Notes under the pieces: model-generated
Database searches by the model: none
Told to the model about the DNA's origin: nothing
The model's input: only the letters and a program-made list of their open reading frames with translations
Source of the DNA: Theristus sp. LFF4_11
Taxonomy: Eukaryota; Nematoda; Chromadorea; Monhysterida; Xyalidae
Assembly (NCBI GenBank): GCA_030248135.1
Contig: JASANC010004977.1
Coordinates: 1 to 64,000, forward strand
Direction: 5' to 3'
DNA length: 64,000 nt
In this document: positions 34,040 to 45,022 of the stretch, piece by piece
Layout of the letters: the number at the start of each line of letters is the position of its first letter
How positions within the stretch are numbered: position 1 is the stretch's first letter
Made by a program: the position numbers and the translations under genes

Positions 34040-36137
34040 ATGTCATTTCACTCCACGTTTTCACTGAAAGACCAACCGGTGCTTTGTCAACGACTTGAGC
34101 GACTTATTCAGCTTCACTCTGATGTCGAATTTGAGAAGAGCGACAACGAAAAATGCGAGCTCCACCGAAAGCGCGCAAAGAAACAACTGATCGCGTTTCT
34201 GGCGACCTTCACGCCCGCCATCCAGCAGGGACCGAAATGCGGATTAGTGGCGCTGAAAATGGCGGCCAGTTTGCTGCGGTACAACAAGCAACAGAATGAT
34301 ATGGTGGGATTTTTGAAAGTTTCATGATCAGAATTATACCGTCCGATTTTTGCGAGTTTCATTGTTTTTCACATTATAAAAACGAAAAACGAACAGTAAT
34401 TGAAGCGCGATATGTTTTTAGCCGGGGCTAAACACAGAGAAAAGGGTGCAGGAGAAACGCCTTTGAGTAGGGCGCCCATCGAGTTTGTCCTGTCATTAAG
34501 TGCCTATGCACCCCTTGGCGTGGCTCGATCCCCCGACAGGAGTCTAATGCGCTGCCACACAGACCACGAGGTTGACATAATCTCGAAGACAGTTTCACAA
34601 TTCTCTGTATTTATCATGGTTTACAGCCTCTTGAACAGCCCTTTGATCTGGACGTGGATGAAATTATGCGCGCTGCTATTGAGCAGGATTTTACAAACAA
34701 TGGAGAGATGTTCTCAGGTGGATTTTGTTTTTTTTTCACTTTTGAAATTGTCATCAATAACCAGAATATCTTACCAAATTCAGTCCAAATATGTCTTCAT
34801 TGCTGATTTCCTTTTCACTTTTCGTTTTTTTTCAGCGGATTGGTTGGCAAAGTTAGCAACAGATTTACTACCGGCTCAGTGCACCGTGCAAGTATCGCAG
34901 TTTGCTGAAGTAGACGTTGTTTCAAGGTGATTTTATCGCCAGAATACAATGAAAATGCTAAAATAGTGTCTTTAATTGCGCAGTGGGCGGCTGTAGATGG
35001 CAACATTTTTCTTGTTGGAGAAAACGAGGCTGCTACAACGGCCACTAGAACCAGTGTAAAAGATTTCCGTTTTAAAAGTCATTTCAGTAGCCCCGTTTTT
35101 TATCCCGTTTTAGTAGCCGTTTTAATGGCGCTTTCTGTATGTAGCCCAAGCCGTTTTAAAAGCCTTTTCAGTAGCAGTTTTAGTCGCCCGTTTTTGTAGC
35201 CGTTTTCGTAGCCTCTTCAATAGCCATTCTTGTAATCCCGTTTTATTGCCGTTTTAGTAGCTTTTTCAGCAGCCGTTTTAGTAGCCCTTTCTGTAGCCCT
35301 TTTCATTCCCGTTTCAGTAGACTTTTCTGTACCCATCACTTGGTGGCCCCGTTTCAGTAGCCTCATTTCGGTAGCCCCTTCAGTAGCCCGCGGTCTTCTC
35401 CAGTGCAGACTGCTGTGCGGCGACGTCGTGCTGGTGGCGTACGACTGCGCGAAGAATCACGAACCGACAGAGGCGGACGGACACAAGGCGCACTGGGCGC
35501 TGTTGGTTGGGTTCGTCATCGTAATCGAGACAACAGCCGCAGCATCAACAACGGACCAACAACAACAATCGGCTGATGACCGACCACCGATCTTATGGCT
35601 GAACGACTGTTTTCTGGACAGTTCAACTGATCATTCAACTGTCGACGCGAGACGAGCGCAGCTGATCTCGCTGGTACTGTAGTATGCTTGTTTGGTTAAA
35701 CCTGTCAATTTTTTTTCTGTCGCAGAATGCAGAGCTCTCGCAAAAGAAGTATGAACGGAGTCAGTGTTGCAAAAAATTTACGCTGAAACCCACCAAGGAA
35801 TCGTAACCAGAAAAAAAACTAAGATCGACACTTTTTCCAGATCACCACAGCCGAACGCCACCATCAACAACAACCACCAGCGCCGAACGCAGCAAATCTC
35901 ACCAATCGACTGCTGCACAGCGCAAACGTCGCCCAATTCAGCGTTCTTGCGATGCACGGCAAAAGTAGACACGCCGCAATTTGGGACTACTCGGCGTTAC
36001 GCAATAGCAACGCTCAGTTGCGCGCGTTGGGTCCGGAGCGGGCGCAGGGTGACACGAGATACAAGCTGCCTGAAGGCGGTGTACTGGAGGGACTTTGCGG
36101 GAAGTGTGTCATTGTTGATATCGGTGACTTTGTGTGA
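34040..36137 (+). CDS. ACTMAP: Actin maturation protease (ACTMAP/C19orf54 family)
   Basis: Five exons (34040-34303, 34627-34717, 34836-34926, 35409-35673, 35841-36137) join in phase to 1008 nt, 335 residues; human is 351. ACTMAP removes the N-terminal acetylated residue during actin maturation. The cysteine-protease core is PAIQQGPKCGLVALKMA with candidate nucleophile Cys67. Next comes NNGEMFSADWLAKLATDLLP, matching the GEMFSVADM segment of the human protein. The catalytic His region is NHEPTEADGHKAHWALLVG (His174/His177). The C-terminal half has AAIWDYSALRNSNAQL and GGVLEGLCGKCVIV, again as in human. ATG 34040 directly follows a CAG accept-like site, so an upstream coding exon remains possible. 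A Gln/Ser-rich insert separates the halves. A degenerate GTAGCCGTTTTA minisatellite lies in intron 3; AATAAA is at about 36421. Confidence 0.9.
34407..34573 (-). mobile_element. tRNA-derived SINE copy 5
   Basis: Reverse-complement copy: on the minus strand GGCAGCGCATTAGACTC, then a B-box region GGGATCGAGCCACGCC, the body AACTCGATGGGCGCCC, and an end at AGCCCCGGCTAAAAAC. It is inserted in ACTMAP intron 1. Confidence 0.72.
35079..35395. repeat. Degenerate GTAGCCGTTTTA minisatellite
   Basis: About twenty imperfect units of 14-18 bp built on CCGTTTTAGTAGCC and CCTTTTCAGTAGC. It lies just before the acceptor of ACTMAP exon 4. Units have drifted, so the array is old. Confidence 0.65.
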
Positions 36138-36164
36138 TTCGGCGTGCTTTGTTTTCGTTTTATT

Positions 36165-36558
36165 TCTAGTTTGTAGTCGGACGTTTTTTTTGTTGATATT
36201 CTTGGCGAGTTCAGTTTGTATTGTGAGAATTGGTGAATTGTTTTTCTTTGTTTTGATTGCATAATTTACAGACGTGTGGTGCTTTGCAGCCCATTGAGCT
36301 TTATGAACTGTTTTTCTGCTGATACTGCCAAAAACGCTCAATTTTCACTTTTAGCTTCTTCTTGACTATGAATCAATATGAATCAAACAGTTTGCCTTGG
36401 AATTTCGATGAACATTAATGAATAAAACGTGTTGGAAACTGACCAAGTGAAGCATTGAAATACACCTTTAACTCAAAAATAATAAGACATCCCATCAACC
36501 AGAGGGCCAAGTTGCTGGTTCCAGTTAGTTGGTTTCTTGGTCAGGCAGGGGCACGAAA
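36165..36558 (+). repeat. Segmental duplication, copy 1
   Basis: Sequence from about 36165 to 36462, including GGAATTTCGATGAACAT and AATAAAACGTGTTGG, recurs in the same orientation at 38660-38962. A second shared block at 36487-36558 (ATCAACCAGAGGG, TTGGTTTCTTGGTCAGG) matches 39103-39168. The first block starts about 28 bases after the ACTMAP stop, so it is its 3' UTR and flank. Confidence 0.8.
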
Positions 36559-36837
36559 TGGCCTAGTAAACATGGCAGCTTTTTTCAGGGTGCAAAGGAG
36601 CGCGCGAAAGTTGAACGCAAGAAAAAGCCGTTCAGATGTCAAAATGTCAAAAAATCGTGTGTCAAATTTGACGTGTTTTTTAACTCGTTGATTCTTCGTG
36701 CTATTCTGTTTTTTTCACCCTTGCACATACGATTGGTAATTCTTGGCATTCTTGAAAAAAGCAACTCCTAGTCTGCGAGTAATCCCACCTTGATTGAGAA
36801 TACAATGACTGCGTTGCTTATTCGGCCATACTGTACA
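36556..36837 (+). mobile_element. MITE with TACGGTATGGCCGA ends, copy 1
   Basis: It shares a full-length match in reverse orientation with 50545-50814, including AAACATGGCAGCTTTTTTCA, GGAGCGCGCGAA, TCAAATTTGACGTGTTTTT and CAACTCCTAGTCTGCGA. Its right end is TTATTCGGCCATACTGTAC; the left end is eroded (ATGGCCTAGT). The two-copy comparison defines the family. Confidence 0.68.
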
Positions 36838-37176
36838 AAATAAAACCTTTAATGAAAGTCCCTATTTGTACGTGTATCAGTGACAAGATGATGACTAAAA
36901 TCGTCCTTCGTCGAATGTCGAAAAAGTGTCTGATCATTGCTGCAAACCTCAGGTCACACTGTTACTTCCGTTCTGAACCGCCAGCTATTGACATTATCAA
37001 GCCTCTGATTTCGTGTCACACTCTGCCAAGGTCTAAATTGCACTGAAAATGTATAAATTGAGCAGGATGCTGAATAGGAAGCTCAGTTCGTTGTTTTGTT
37101 ACCAACCGATATTGTTTCGCGTTTTTGAGGTCCCAAGAAACAAGCTACAGTCCTGTGCGAACAAGAGACGATCATC

Positions 37177-37860
37177 ATGACGCGCCCACCAAACCGTCCT
37201 CTGCCCTCCATCCTGCCGGTGTTGCTGCTGTCGCTGCTCGCTGCTGACTGCGACGCACTGCGCTGCCATGAGTTCGTCAAAGAAACAACAACGGCGAACG
37301 GCACCACTGCAGTCGCAGAAACGACAAAATTGCAGGAAGTGACGTGTGAAAAAGCGCGTTATTGCGCCAAGGTATCATCATTTTTTACTTTTTTCAAACA
37401 GTTCGAAAGAAAGCTAATATTTTTTTTACTTTTCTGAAATCTGTTTCTCTTGAGTTTTTTTTTCAATTATAAAAACACGACAAGTTAACACCAGCTCCAA
37501 CAGGCGCTTGTAAAGTTGTAACGCCAATAATCCGAAAAAAGCAGATTTTTTCAAGTGTGTCGCTATTTTTTTCAGGCGACTCGTGAGTTCGTAGCGAAGG
37601 AGGTCACCACGAAGATGGAAGCCAAAGGTTGCGATGCGGACGGTCAATGCGACGCAGAGGGGGCGGGGTGTAAAGAAAATGTAAAACACGCAGCTCAAGA
37701 GCTCGAGCAAGTCCACGGTGCTGGTGTGAAGGTCAAACAAGCAACATTGTGTTGCTGCTCGACCGATCTGTGCGATGCGGCTGCGACGAAGAACACTGGA
37801 AAGAAGCGCGCAACAGCGACACTGTTGCTTGCTTTTGCAGCAGTTGCGTTCGTGTTTTGA
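37177..37860 (+). CDS. Secreted, probably GPI-anchored Cys-rich Ly6-like protein
   Basis: Two exons (37177-37371 and 37576-37860) join in phase 0 to 480 nt, 159 residues. A signal peptide (ILPVLLLSLLAADCDA) precedes LRCHEFV. The mature part has ten cysteines: LRC, VTC, YC, GC, QC, GC, then CCCSTDLCD. A CC-x-x-DxC cluster shortly before a C-terminal tail is the hallmark of Ly6/uPAR-type three-finger proteins. The tail after a basic KKR ends in a hydrophobic run (ATLLLAFAAVAFVF) at the stop, as expected of a GPI-attachment signal. The family assignment rests on Cys pattern and topology, not on residue identity. It sits between the two copies of the 36.2/38.7-kb segmental duplication. The receptor or role is unknown. 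Confidence 0.75.
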
Positions 37861-38659
37861 AGCGCCGTGTTGCCAAGGCTTACGTAGGGCTGTTTTATTT
37901 TCAATAGTTCTCGAAGACTGACATTATGGTTGCATGAACTGACACTACCTGCACAGTATGATTCGTGATACGCCTGTTTGATTCTTGTGTCCAAATGTTT
38001 GTTTCACTGATTTTTTGAATGCGCTCGTCTGTTATATCCATTTGATTGCACCACAAACAGTGTCGTATAATCGAATTGCCCCACAAGCAGTGTGTTAAAA
38101 AAAGGTGGCAAATTGGATGGAAAAGAAGATTAAAAAACAACATCTTTTCGTGCAAAATAGGCGGAGTGATGTGGAATGGATCTGAGGAAAACTGAACGCC
38201 GTGGTTTCGAAATTTTATTGCGTAAGATTCTGATCAGTTTTTCAGTTTTGGTTGATTTCAAATTGCCGCGCAGCTGTGAAGCATTTGCCCCATCATTGTA
38301 TGCAAATATTTGCACATTACAATACGACACGTTCAATAAGAAAGATATAAAATAAAATCTGAATTCCCAAAAAATCCTGTCTGATGATCTCGTCTTTGAC
38401 TTTTCAGGTGTCCGCCGCGTCCCTGCCTAAACTTAAACCAAGCCTTTTGCAACAAAAGAAAATAAATAAAGGGAAGAAAATAAAAATAAAAATTAAAGTT
38501 TGTTTTCATTTTGATCCCGAGTTCTCAGTTACCTAGTTTTGTCGACCATCAGATTTTTCTCCGGCATTTTAAATTTTTTAATTAAAATTTAAAAAAAAAT
38601 ATTTAACAAAATCGGGATTTTTACTTTTTTTCGAACCCTACTCGACCCCCCGCCAAGAG

Positions 38660-39168
38660 TCTTTAGTTTGCGAGTTCGAAGTCAGACGTTTTATTTTTGA
38701 TTTCTTGACGTGTTCGGTTTGTCTTCTGAGAATTGATGTTTTCTTGTTTTGATTTCAGTCGGCATAATTTACACACGTGTGGTGCTTTACAGCGATTGAG
38801 CTTAATGAACTGTTTTTCTGCTGATACTGCCAAAAAACCGCTCAACTTTCACTTTTAGCTTCTTCTTGACAATAATATGAATCAATCACAGTTCGCCGTG
38901 GAATTTCGATGAACATAATAAATAAAACGTGTTGGAAACTGATCAAAGTGAAGAACGGAAATCAGTAAGAACCAATTCACGATGTTCGTCGCTTTTTATC
39001 GGATCAAATGTTTTTTTGGACATTTGAAACATTCAAATGTTGCAGCAAATTTGCATTTGAGAGCATTTAAGAGCATTTATTTTTCTGTTTCTCCTGTGCA
39101 CTCCAATCAACCAGAGGGTCAAGTTTGGTCGGTTTCTTGGTCAGGGGGGGGACACGAAGTTGAGCCGG
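38660..39168 (+). repeat. Segmental duplication, copy 2
   Basis: Direct repeat of the region downstream of ACTMAP (copy 1 at 36165-36558), again carrying AATAAAACGTGTTGG and then ATCAACCAGAGGG. About 110 extra bases (39000s, with GAGCATTTAAGAGCATTTA) separate its two blocks. It ends about 20 bases from the stop of the oxidase gene. Confidence 0.8.
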
Positions 39169-39188
39169 CCGCATCCGCAATCTTTTGT

Positions 39189-42100
39189 TCACAATTTCGC
39201 CCTGGCCGCGTGCGCCGCGTGCGCCGCCAGTCGCGCCGCCTCCCTGGCGCACCCATGGAACAGCGTCAGTCCGCTGCCGCCGTGTCCGTAGTTGTGCACC
39301 ATGTTGCCCGTACGCCCACTTGCTCCGCCCATCGTCTCCGCCTCCAATCGAATCACCGAGCGAGACGGACGCAGACCGACGCGTCGATCGACGATCGTGG
39401 CGCTCTGTCGTGTCGGACGGCGTGATTTGGCCGTTTTTGTTTGTTTTTCTTTGTTTTTGAGCGAGAATACTCACTGTGATTAGGTCAAGCTATGCACGCG
39501 AATATTGACCGGCACGTCACGTCACGTCACGTCACGTCACGTCACGTCACGTTACGTCACGTCACGTCATGGCACGTCATGGCACGTCACGTCACGTCAC
39601 GTCATGTCATGTCATGTTCAGTCACGTCATGTCATGCCACACCACGTCACGTCACGTCACGTCACGTCACGTCACATCACGTCACGTAATGTCATGTCAT
39701 GTTCAGTCACGTCATGTCATGTCATGTCACGTCACGTCACGTCACGTCACGTAATGTCATGTCATGTTCAGTCACGTCATGTCATGTCATGTTCAGTAAC
39801 GTCATGTCATGCCACACCACGTCACGTCACGTCACGTCACGTAATGTCATGTCATGTTCAGTCACGTCATGTCATGTCATGTCACGTCACGTCACGTCAC
39901 GTCTGTCACGTCACGCCACATGTTACGTTACGTCACGTCACGTCACGTCACGCCTCAAGTAGGGCCAGGCCAGGTCTTTTTGTTGATTTTGAATAACTGG
40001 CCACATCAAGATTGAAACCAGTTTTTCCTTTCTACGTCTGCACATGCATTCAGTCGCGGAATCTGAAAAAAAAACTGAAAACCTTGAGCGCCGGCAGCAG
40101 CCTGGTGACGTCCGTCCAGATCTGCTCAGCGTCTATCTCCGACCACTGCTCGTTGTAGTCGTGCTCCGTGTGCGTGCCACCGACGACGTGGAAATCGGCG
40201 CTAAATAAAATAAAATAAAAATAAGATAAAATTAAATAAAAAATTAAAATAAAAATAAAATTATCGGGTTGCAGAGAACGACAAAATTGTAATATTTGCT
40301 CAGTCAATTTTGAAAGTGTTGTCTGTCACCCTTGTCTGGCCTGAGTGGTAGCGCGTTTAGACTCTTGTCTGTGCGTTTGGGGATCGAGCCCCGCCGCAGG
40401 GTGTGTAGGCGCCTTAATGATAGGGAAACTCGATGGGCGCCCTTATTCGACGGCGTCATGTATGTACCCTGGCTAAAAACATCGCCTAAAATCTCCAACA
40501 ACAACAACAACCAAAGAAAAAGCCAACTTCGGCAGAACGTATCGATCAACACCGCGGTTCTCGAAAATCGCCCACTGCTTGATTGCGGGCGCGTGCACCC
40601 TGAACACCTGGCCTCTGGTTGCGTAGATCTGGTGATCGTTCAACAAAGTTCTGGCGGCCAGACCGGTGCAGTTCACCACCGTATCATAATTGTCGAACAG
40701 CTGAAAAAAACAATAAATAAAAAGTTTTGAGTTTTTGAAAAAAAATCCGTAATTCATTCTCAGCATTGTTTGGGAAGACTGAAAAATAACGGAAATTTTT
40801 GCGAAATTCAATAGTTTTAGGTTTGTGCTTTGCATGATGTATGACTGAACAGCGGTGCCGTGGAATTTGAGTTCGGCTAGCGATTTGGCTGAATTATTGC
40901 CAAATCCACTTTGTTTAATTCAAAGAAGACATCAATGGGTTTCACAGAAAATTTACCGAAGTCAAGTTGTTCACCTTCCGTTGTTGCACAATACCACCGT
41001 TGGCGCGAAATCTGAACATGCAAGACTTTTTGCAACAAAAAAACGAACAGCGTTATGATTTTTTGGGCTAGTTGTTAAAGTATTCGTCTGCCAGCTTGTC
41101 AAAACATGTTTCCTTTTTGTTTTTGCTATCCGCCAATAAACCAGTATCCATCCAAACGTTTCATGACTTACTGCTCCAGTAACAGCGGTAAATATCGCTG
41201 ACTTTCCATCAGGATTGTTGTGAAGAACACACCGTGACTGAAAAGTGAAAAAAATGCAACAGCGCTGTCAAACTGTTGTGAAAGTGTGAAAGTTTGAATT
41301 CATCTCAAATCAAAAGTTTTCAAAATGAGTGATTTCACTTGAAATCGGTGCATCTGGTCTGTTGTTGCACCTCTCTGTAAGTCAATTGCGTCAAATGCGG
41401 CACAACACCCTCCAAGTAGGTGGTGTCCTGGAAGAATCACATGAAAATGGTTTTATAAAGGCCCATTCATGCAAGCGCGCGCTGAAGCGCGCTAACGTGC
41501 GCTGACGCGCTTCATCATGAATGGGTCCGTGAATGTGCATCTGCTACAAAACTGTAGCGCGCTGCTTTTTGCTTCGTGAATGTGTAGCAAAGTGAAGCGC
41601 GTCAGCGCGCTTCAGCGCGCATCAACCTCCATGAATGGCGCTTAAATAAAGTTTTGTTATGCCATCTGAAACTTTGAAGGACAATTTAATCCCAGACGAT
41701 TTTTAAAAAAAACTTTGTCCCATACAATTGGATCAGAGTTGTAATTGTAGCCAGAAGTCTTAACGCAGCCGTATTTCATTGGGTCTTCGCGGACCAAATC
41801 ATCCAGAAACTCATACGTTTCACTGGACCATTTTCTGAAATTTGTTTTCGATTTTTAAGCACAGCATTTCTAGTAACCCCTCTTTGAGAGATTATTTCAA
41901 CAGAAACGCCAAAAAAAAAGTGGTGTCAGTCCGGTTCTCTGTCCGGTTTGCAAAGGTGGTGGTGCAAAGGTCCCGCGAGGTGTCCCGGAACGAAAAGTAA
42001 CTCATTAGAAGTGAGCAGAGAAGCCACGCTCGTCTTGTTTGATGTATTAGCTACTTTTATTTCTGGGACAAGACACACCCACCGAACACGTTTTTATTTA

Positions 42101-42909
42101 CCGGACACGGACCGGATACAACGGACCATTTTTTTTTATTTTGCGTGATTCAAGAAAAACTCAAGCGATGGTGCAATAATACAGTGTAACTGTACATATT
42201 GTAACTGATACAACTGAAACAACCGCTCGTATGTGTCTTCGGCGATTTTTTGTCGTTTTTAAAGCCAAAATTACTGACAATTCAAGTCGTTGATTTCATT
42301 ATTGGACATTCTCGCATCTCAAAAACGAAACCTGATCAGTTCCGTTCGTTTGTCGGGCAAATAGACGGGACGCCAAAAGCCGCCCGCGATGTCGCTGGTG
42401 ACGTGCGGACTGAAACGGTCCGCCAACAATGTCACCTGAAAGATGACAATGAAAAGAAATACCGAAATAACTGTTGTAAATGAAATCGTTTTGGCGATGA
42501 GAGAAAAAAAAACACTTTCGCGTGTGCCCTTCTTCATGCCAGTTCCTGTGCCATGCCTTTTTATGCCCATTGTCGTGCCATCGCCTTTTTCATGTCAAAA
42601 AATGACCGCGATTTGAAAAAACACAGTTTAGCGGAAGCGGAGTACCACGCTACTCAGCGTGGTACACCGCTCGCCTGCTTTCATTAACCACGGCCTGTTT
42701 TGACATGAAAAAGGTCATGGTACAGACGAGAGTGGGCAGAGAACGGCTCGCGAAGAGATTATTTTTCCGCGTGTTTTGGGTATTTTTTAAACGTTTTTGT
42801 AGTTTTGGTCTCTTTCATGCCAGCAAACCTGTGCGCGCGGCTCCAATTTTTGAATCTGCGTCGCTGTCGACAGACCGTTGATGCCAGCGCCGACAACACA
42901 AATCGACAT
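39189..42909 (-). CDS. DDO: D-aspartate oxidase / D-amino-acid oxidase, peroxisomal
   Basis: Eight minus-strand exons (42909-42829, 42435-42332, 41834-41726, 41427-41371, 41237-41172, 40700-40528, 40200-40083, 39404-39189) join in phase to 924 nt, 307 residues. This FAD enzyme deaminates acidic or neutral D-amino acids to oxo-acids, ammonia and peroxide. The N-terminal Rossmann motif is ICVVGAGINGLST. DIAGGFWRPVYLPD, VVNCTGLAARTLL and ATRGQVFRVHAP follow. VGLRPSRSVIRLE holds the substrate-carboxylate arginine, and NYGHGGSGLTLFHGCA is the conserved C-terminal FAD-site segment. The last three residues AKL form a type 1 peroxisomal signal. It is about 30 residues short of the family norm between SDPI and DTTYLEG, so one exon may be missed or the loop is reduced. 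DDO against DAO cannot be settled from these motifs. Confidence 0.9.
39519..39956. repeat. GTCAC pentamer satellite with higher-order structure
   Basis: About 440 bp of GTCAC and GTCAT pentamers. Longer blocks containing CACGTAATGTCATGTCATG then TTCAGTCACGTCATG recur three times, giving a higher-order period near 80-90 bp. It lies in the last intron of the oxidase gene. ORFs of His-Val-Thr-Ser-Arg repeats across it are artefacts. Confidence 0.93.
40331..40494 (+). mobile_element. tRNA-derived SINE copy 6
   Basis: It contains CTGAGTGGTAGCGCG, GGGGATCGAGCCCCGCC, AAACTCGATGGGCGCCC and CCTGGCTAAAAACATCGCC in the family order. It lies between the sixth and seventh oxidase exons, in the orientation opposite to the gene. 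Confidence 0.75.
41458..41644. mobile_element. Palindromic MITE rich in AGCGCGC
   Basis: The left end AAAGGCCCATTCATGCAAGC and the right end CCATGAATGGCGCTT are inverse. The subterminal GCGCGCTGAAGCGCGC is mirrored at the right by GCGCGTCAGCGCGC. The GGCCCATTCAT end resembles the AAGGCCCGTTTAT end of family C. It is in the oxidase intron where a family segment seems to be missing. Confidence 0.62.
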
Positions 42910-45022
42910 TTTCCGGTTTTTTTTTGCTTTCAAAAGAGCAGCAGTTTTTCTGATTTTTTTTCAGTCAGCTCTCTAAATAATGTCTTTTCTAGTGTTGTAT
43001 GGTGCGTTTTTTTAACCGTTACAATTCAACCGACCTATTTTCATAGAGTGTGCAGAAGATCATTTTATTGGGCTATTAACGGTTTATGCTGGTTTATTGT
43101 GGCTTTCAGCAACCAACCAACTCGGTTTTTTTCATAAACATCACGAAATTACAGTTTAACGCACACCTTTTGCAAACGGTCATCAAAATTATCTCCTGCT
43201 CTGCTTTTCTCATTCATAGTCGCCTTTTTTTCTCAATCGTTAAAAAGACTGTCGACGTGTGAAAAGGTGTGTATCTGGTGGCTTTTACTTTTTTTATTAA
43301 AAACAACACCTTCAACATTAGTCAACAACTGGCACGTACATACCGTGAAGTCTTGCATATAAGGTCTATATAAATTTGATATATAAATTTGTATAAATAT
43401 ACACATATATAAATTTATATATATAAATTTGAAAATTAAAAATTTCTGAAAAAATTGGAATTTTGTGTGACGACCTAATAAGTAGGAGGAGGTCTTATAA
43501 AGCAAAGATTAGAAAGTCCGGCCGTTATAAGCGGGTTGGGATTTGACCAAGTCAAAATTTTGAATTGTTTGGTTTCCCGCCGTGTGACAGTCCGCCCACT
43601 TTTGGGTGGGGGTCTTATAAGTGGGAGGAACCTTATATGCAAGACTTTACGGTATGTTTAACTGACAATTGTGGTGGCAACTTCCGAATAAACCCCAAGT
43701 TTTGATTGGCATTCACCGCTTCACACATAAGTTCAGCACACATCTGAAAGGGTGCAAATAAAATGCGATACAGCAAGCAGCTTCTTGTTTCATTTTACAA
43801 TGCGAACTATTTGAAAACTATTGACCAACAGATTTTATTGTCCACGCTGGAATATTGCTGACGGTTTCTGTCCATAGAGTTTCCCTATGCAATAAATACA
43901 ACCAGATTTATTGCACAATAAAGGATTAAACGAAACTGGCGGCGCAATATGTGACAATCGAAATGCACCTTTTGTGCTACAGCTCAACAAATATTTGGCC
44001 GAATTTGAACGGATCGCACTGATTGGTCCGTAGATTCCGCCCGAGCTTCGATGGCCAATAAACGTGACGACATGTAAAAACTATACTCGATGCTTGTATG
44101 TTTGAATCGTGAAAATCTCGGTTTGTGAAAAATGCCAAAAATAAAACCAAAGAATTATGATATTATTACACCACCAACGTGTGGGACTTTCGGTTCACAA
44201 TATAACGTCCACGTGTGCGTGTTGTAAACATATTTTTCTCAGTGCGGTAGTTCAGAACAACGGAGCGAACTCCTATGTTTGCGTTTGCCACTGAAAATTT
44301 CAGCTTATACACGCAGCTTTTTACGGCTTCACGTTAGCAATAGGGGTACGAAGCAAGAATGCAAAAACCGTGGCGTACCGAAAAATGATGCTTTAGAGTT
44401 ATTGGCTTATGGGCAGTCGCTATTTCTCATATGGCATTATTTTACACAAGCAGAACAAAGACACAGCAATAAAAAAACAACAACAAGCACAACCAAACGA
44501 ACCGGGTGAATTTGCGTAGCAATGGAACAATGCTACAAAACCATTAGTGTATTTCGTTTATTGTTTCCGTTCAAGGCAGTCGTGTTGTTGTCATAATTAT
44601 TGCTCTTTTTTCGGGCATTTTACCCTCGGAACTTTACTTTTACAAACGCAGTGTGATCCATTTTGTTTTTGAGTTCTTTGATGAACGCAAAAGAGAAGAA
44701 AGAAAAATGTTTTGCCTGAAGAAATGTTCTTCTGGAAAAAGTTTGACACTTTTTTTGAACACAACCATCATTCATGGTCGTTATTGCTGAATGACTGACT
44801 CAGCAAGGACGAATCATTTGTTTTGTGTTCAGCGGCTGGAAAACGGATTGTTTTTTTTTCAAATTTGTTTGTTACGGATTGGAAATGTTCACAGCGACAT
44901 TTTTACACAATTGCACAGCCAACTTTTTGTGTTTTTTAAGTACAGTAGATTTTCTTGTTTATCCACCTTCACACAGACGTTTTTTCAAAACAATATCCAT
45001 TATTTGAAAAAAAATACTTCCA
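42910..45022. promoter_or_regulatory. Upstream region of divergent oxidase and kinesin genes
   Basis: The oxidase starts at 42909 (-) and the kinesin at 45023 (+), so both promoters should be here. The region holds the MITE at 43340-43655. A CCAATAAACGTGACGACAT stretch near 44050 is CCAAT- and CRE-like but unproven. No RNA gene seen. Confidence 0.3.
43340..43655. mobile_element. MITE with ATACCGTGAAGTCTTGCATA ends
   Basis: The left end ATACCGTGAAGTCTTGCATA and right end TATGCAAGACTTTACGGTAT are inverted with one mismatch. TATAAGG/CCTTATA motifs recur inside, and the centre is AT-rich with repeated TATAAATTT. There is no ORF. It lies in the intergenic region between oxidase and kinesin. Confidence 0.72.

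Noticed and set aside
35729..35806. Candidate extra ACTMAP exon starting AATGCAGAGCTC
   Set aside because: It has an acceptor, but none of its donors leaves the phase 0 needed for the last exon; direct joining of 35673 to 35841 works.
39492..39996. ORFs of up to 163 codons encoding His-Val-Thr-Ser-Arg repeats
   Set aside because: They come from the GTCAC satellite inside the oxidase intron.
43665..43757. Minus-strand exon-like frame (MCAELMCEAVNANQ) after a CTTTCAG
   Set aside because: No partner exon, no family match, and it abuts the MITE at 43340-43655. It may be 5' UTR of the oxidase.
44279..44509. 76-codon plus-strand ORF upstream of the kinesin
   Set aside because: No domain, no splice connection to the kinesin start exon, and composition like the surrounding intergenic DNA.
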